The position numbers and the translations under genes were made by a program. A DNA stretch of 6,448 nt from JBCDBH01 sp039184055 (GTDB lineage: Bacteria > Acidobacteriota > Thermoanaerobaculia > Multivoradales > J023). The DNA is taken from NCBI GenBank assembly GCA_039184055.1, contig JBCDBH010000340.1, positions 1 to 6,448 of the forward strand, in the 5' to 3' direction. This document shows positions 5,612-6,448 of the stretch, piece after piece; position 1 is the first letter of the stretch, and each line of letters starts with the position of its first letter. The notes below the pieces were generated by a model that had not been told where the DNA came from, did no database searches, and saw only the letters and a program-made list of their open reading frames with translations.

Positions 5612-6448
5612 CTATTCGCCGTTGAGACGTCGTGCCAGCCCGCGTCGCGACACTTCGAGCTTGGCCGCCATGGCGTCGAGATTACCGTTGCAGGCGATAC
5701 GGGCGGCTTCGATCTCGGCGTCTTCGAGCATGGCGGCGGTGCGTACGCGTTCCGAGCGGTCCATCAGGTTGTAGAGCGATGGCCGGCTGATACCCAGCCG
5801 TCGCGCTGCTTCGGTGGGACGCCATTTGGTGGCGACGAGGGCGGCGAGCAGCTCGTCGTCGTCGATATCGGCCGGTCGACGACGTGGGGGCGGCGGTGCT
5901 GGGCTCGGAAGTGGGGTGACAGCCTCATCGACGGTGATCGGTTCGGTACCGATATTGGGCAGGTCCGGGTCGGTATCTTCGAAGTTTCCGGTCGCGTCGG
6001 TGCGACTCGACGCCAAAGCCCGCTCGATGACCGCCGCGAGTCGTTCGTGACGTCCCGGTCCACCGCCACGCGCGGCGAGCAACATCTGTCGCGCGACGTT
6101 GCGGAGCTCGCGGACATTGCCCGGCCAATCGTGCGCGGTGAGACGGGCCACGACATGAGCGGGAATGCTCGGTACATCGGCCAGCCCGGTGATTTGAAGG
6201 GCTTCCCGTTCGAAGAAGTGGTAGAGCAGACGGCCGATATCGTCGCGCCGTTCACGCAACGGTGGCAGGTAGAGCGGGTAGCCCGCCAAGCGATGCAGCA
6301 GCGGGGCACGAAAGCTACCGTCCTCGACCCGGGCCTCGAGCTCGGCATCGGTGGCGGCGATCAGCCGGACGTCGACGGGGTACGATCGTTCGGAGCCCAC
6401 GGGTCGCACTTCGCCGGTCTCGAGGGTGCGTAGCAGCATGGCCTGCAC
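5612..6448 (-). CDS. Sigma-54-dependent transcriptional activator with two C-terminal HTH-like segments (C-terminal part)
   Basis: The last 278 or so residues of an enhancer-binding protein whose start lies beyond 6448; the frame is open at the edge (first codon GTG, read as valine). Residues 1-140 are the end of the sigma-54 AAA+ domain: LLRTLETGEVRPVGS, sensor I strand VRLIAATDAEL, arginine-finger segment GSFRAPLLHRLAGYPLYLPP (R47 and R53), LRERRDDI, and sensor II WPGNVRELRN (108-117). The usual aspartate in FRxDL is proline here. Residues about 150-194 are an acidic then proline-rich linker. A Fis-type HTH follows (195-236; AARRLGISRPSLYNLM), then a second HTH-like segment (242-276; MAAKLEVSRRGLARRL). 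Such proteins hydrolyse ATP to open sigma-54 RNA polymerase complexes at -24/-12 promoters. The sensory domain is outside the window. It is co-directional with the RHS operon, 127 bases upstream, but I see no good sigma-54 promoter in the gap. Confidence 0.92.
   Translation of the reverse strand: MQAMLLRTLETGEVRPVGSERSYPVDVRLIAATDAELEARVEDGSFRAPLLHRLAGYPLYLPPLRERRDDIGRLLYHFFEREALQITGLADVPSIPAHVVARLTAHDWPGNVRELRNVARQMLLAARGGGPGRHERLAAVIERALASSRTDATGNFEDTDPDLPNIGTEPITVDEAVTPLPSPAPPPPRRRPADIDDDELLAALVATKWRPTEAARRLGISRPSLYNLMDRSERVRTAAMLEDAEIEAARIACNGNLDAMAAKLEVSRRGLARRLNGE
5621..5725 (-). other. Second HTH-like segment of the activator
   Basis: Residues about 242-276: DAEIEAARIACNGNLDAMAA, then KLEVSRRGLARRLN. 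It repeats the layout of the first HTH (acidic helix, N-G/W spacer, A-A-x-x-L-x-V/I-S turn, recognition helix ending in L), so it looks like a tandem duplicate of the Fis-type module. Confidence 0.65.
5741..5866 (-). other. First (Fis-type) HTH of the activator
   Basis: Residues about 195-236: DDDELLAAL, then W-R-P-TEAARRLGISRPSLYNLMDR. This is the normal Fis-family DNA-binding helix-turn-helix at the end of sigma-54 activators: helix, A-A-x-x-L-G-I-S turn, recognition helix with S-x-x-x-L-Y. Confidence 0.85.

Noticed and set aside
5561..6433. A 290-codon plus-strand open frame
   Set aside because: It is antisense to the sigma-54 activator, whose AAA+ and HTH motifs are unmistakable; the plus product has none.

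Overview
The window looks like accessory-type DNA from a GC-rich Gram-negative bacterium. All four genes read on the minus strand. Three things point to a Myxococcota-, Desulfobacterota- or Acidobacteriota-like host: a sigma-54 enhancer-binding protein with extra C-terminal helix-turn-helix segments, a very large RHS/YD-repeat protein with a Sec signal peptide, and a stand-alone type LON-domain protein. The phylum is a guess from protein style. No rRNA, tRNA, CRISPR array, transposase or integrase is visible.

Layout in the direction of transcription (high to low coordinate): (1) 6448-5612 is the C-terminal part of a sigma-54-dependent activator, whose start lies outside the window. It has the end of the AAA+ domain, an acidic/proline-rich linker and two HTH-like segments. 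(2) 5611-5485 is a 127-base gap with a strong 12-bp inverted repeat that overlaps a plausible promoter for the next gene. (3) 5484-427 encodes a 1685-residue RHS-repeat protein. Its parts, in order, are a Sec signal peptide, an RHS shell region with many YD repeats and paired cysteines, the RHS-associated core, a hydrophobic and proline-rich linker, and a C-terminal domain resembling DUF4258. (4) 418-185 encodes a 77-residue cytosolic DUF2283-like protein that starts 8 bases after the RHS stop. (5) 175-1 is the N-terminal part of a LON substrate-binding-domain protein that starts 9 bases after the DUF2283-like stop.

The main reading is that genes 3 and 4 form a polymorphic toxin and immunity pair. 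A Sec-exported RHS carrier holds a DUF4258-like toxin tip, and the small DUF2283-like protein would protect the producer's cytoplasm. DUF4258 and DUF2283 are better known as small stand-alone proteins that I recall as neighbours resembling a toxin-antitoxin pair. Their use as RHS tip and immunity protein is the most interesting point here. The LON-domain gene is so tightly spaced that it probably shares the transcript, but its link to the toxin is unknown. The regulator may control the RHS operon or may simply be a neighbour.
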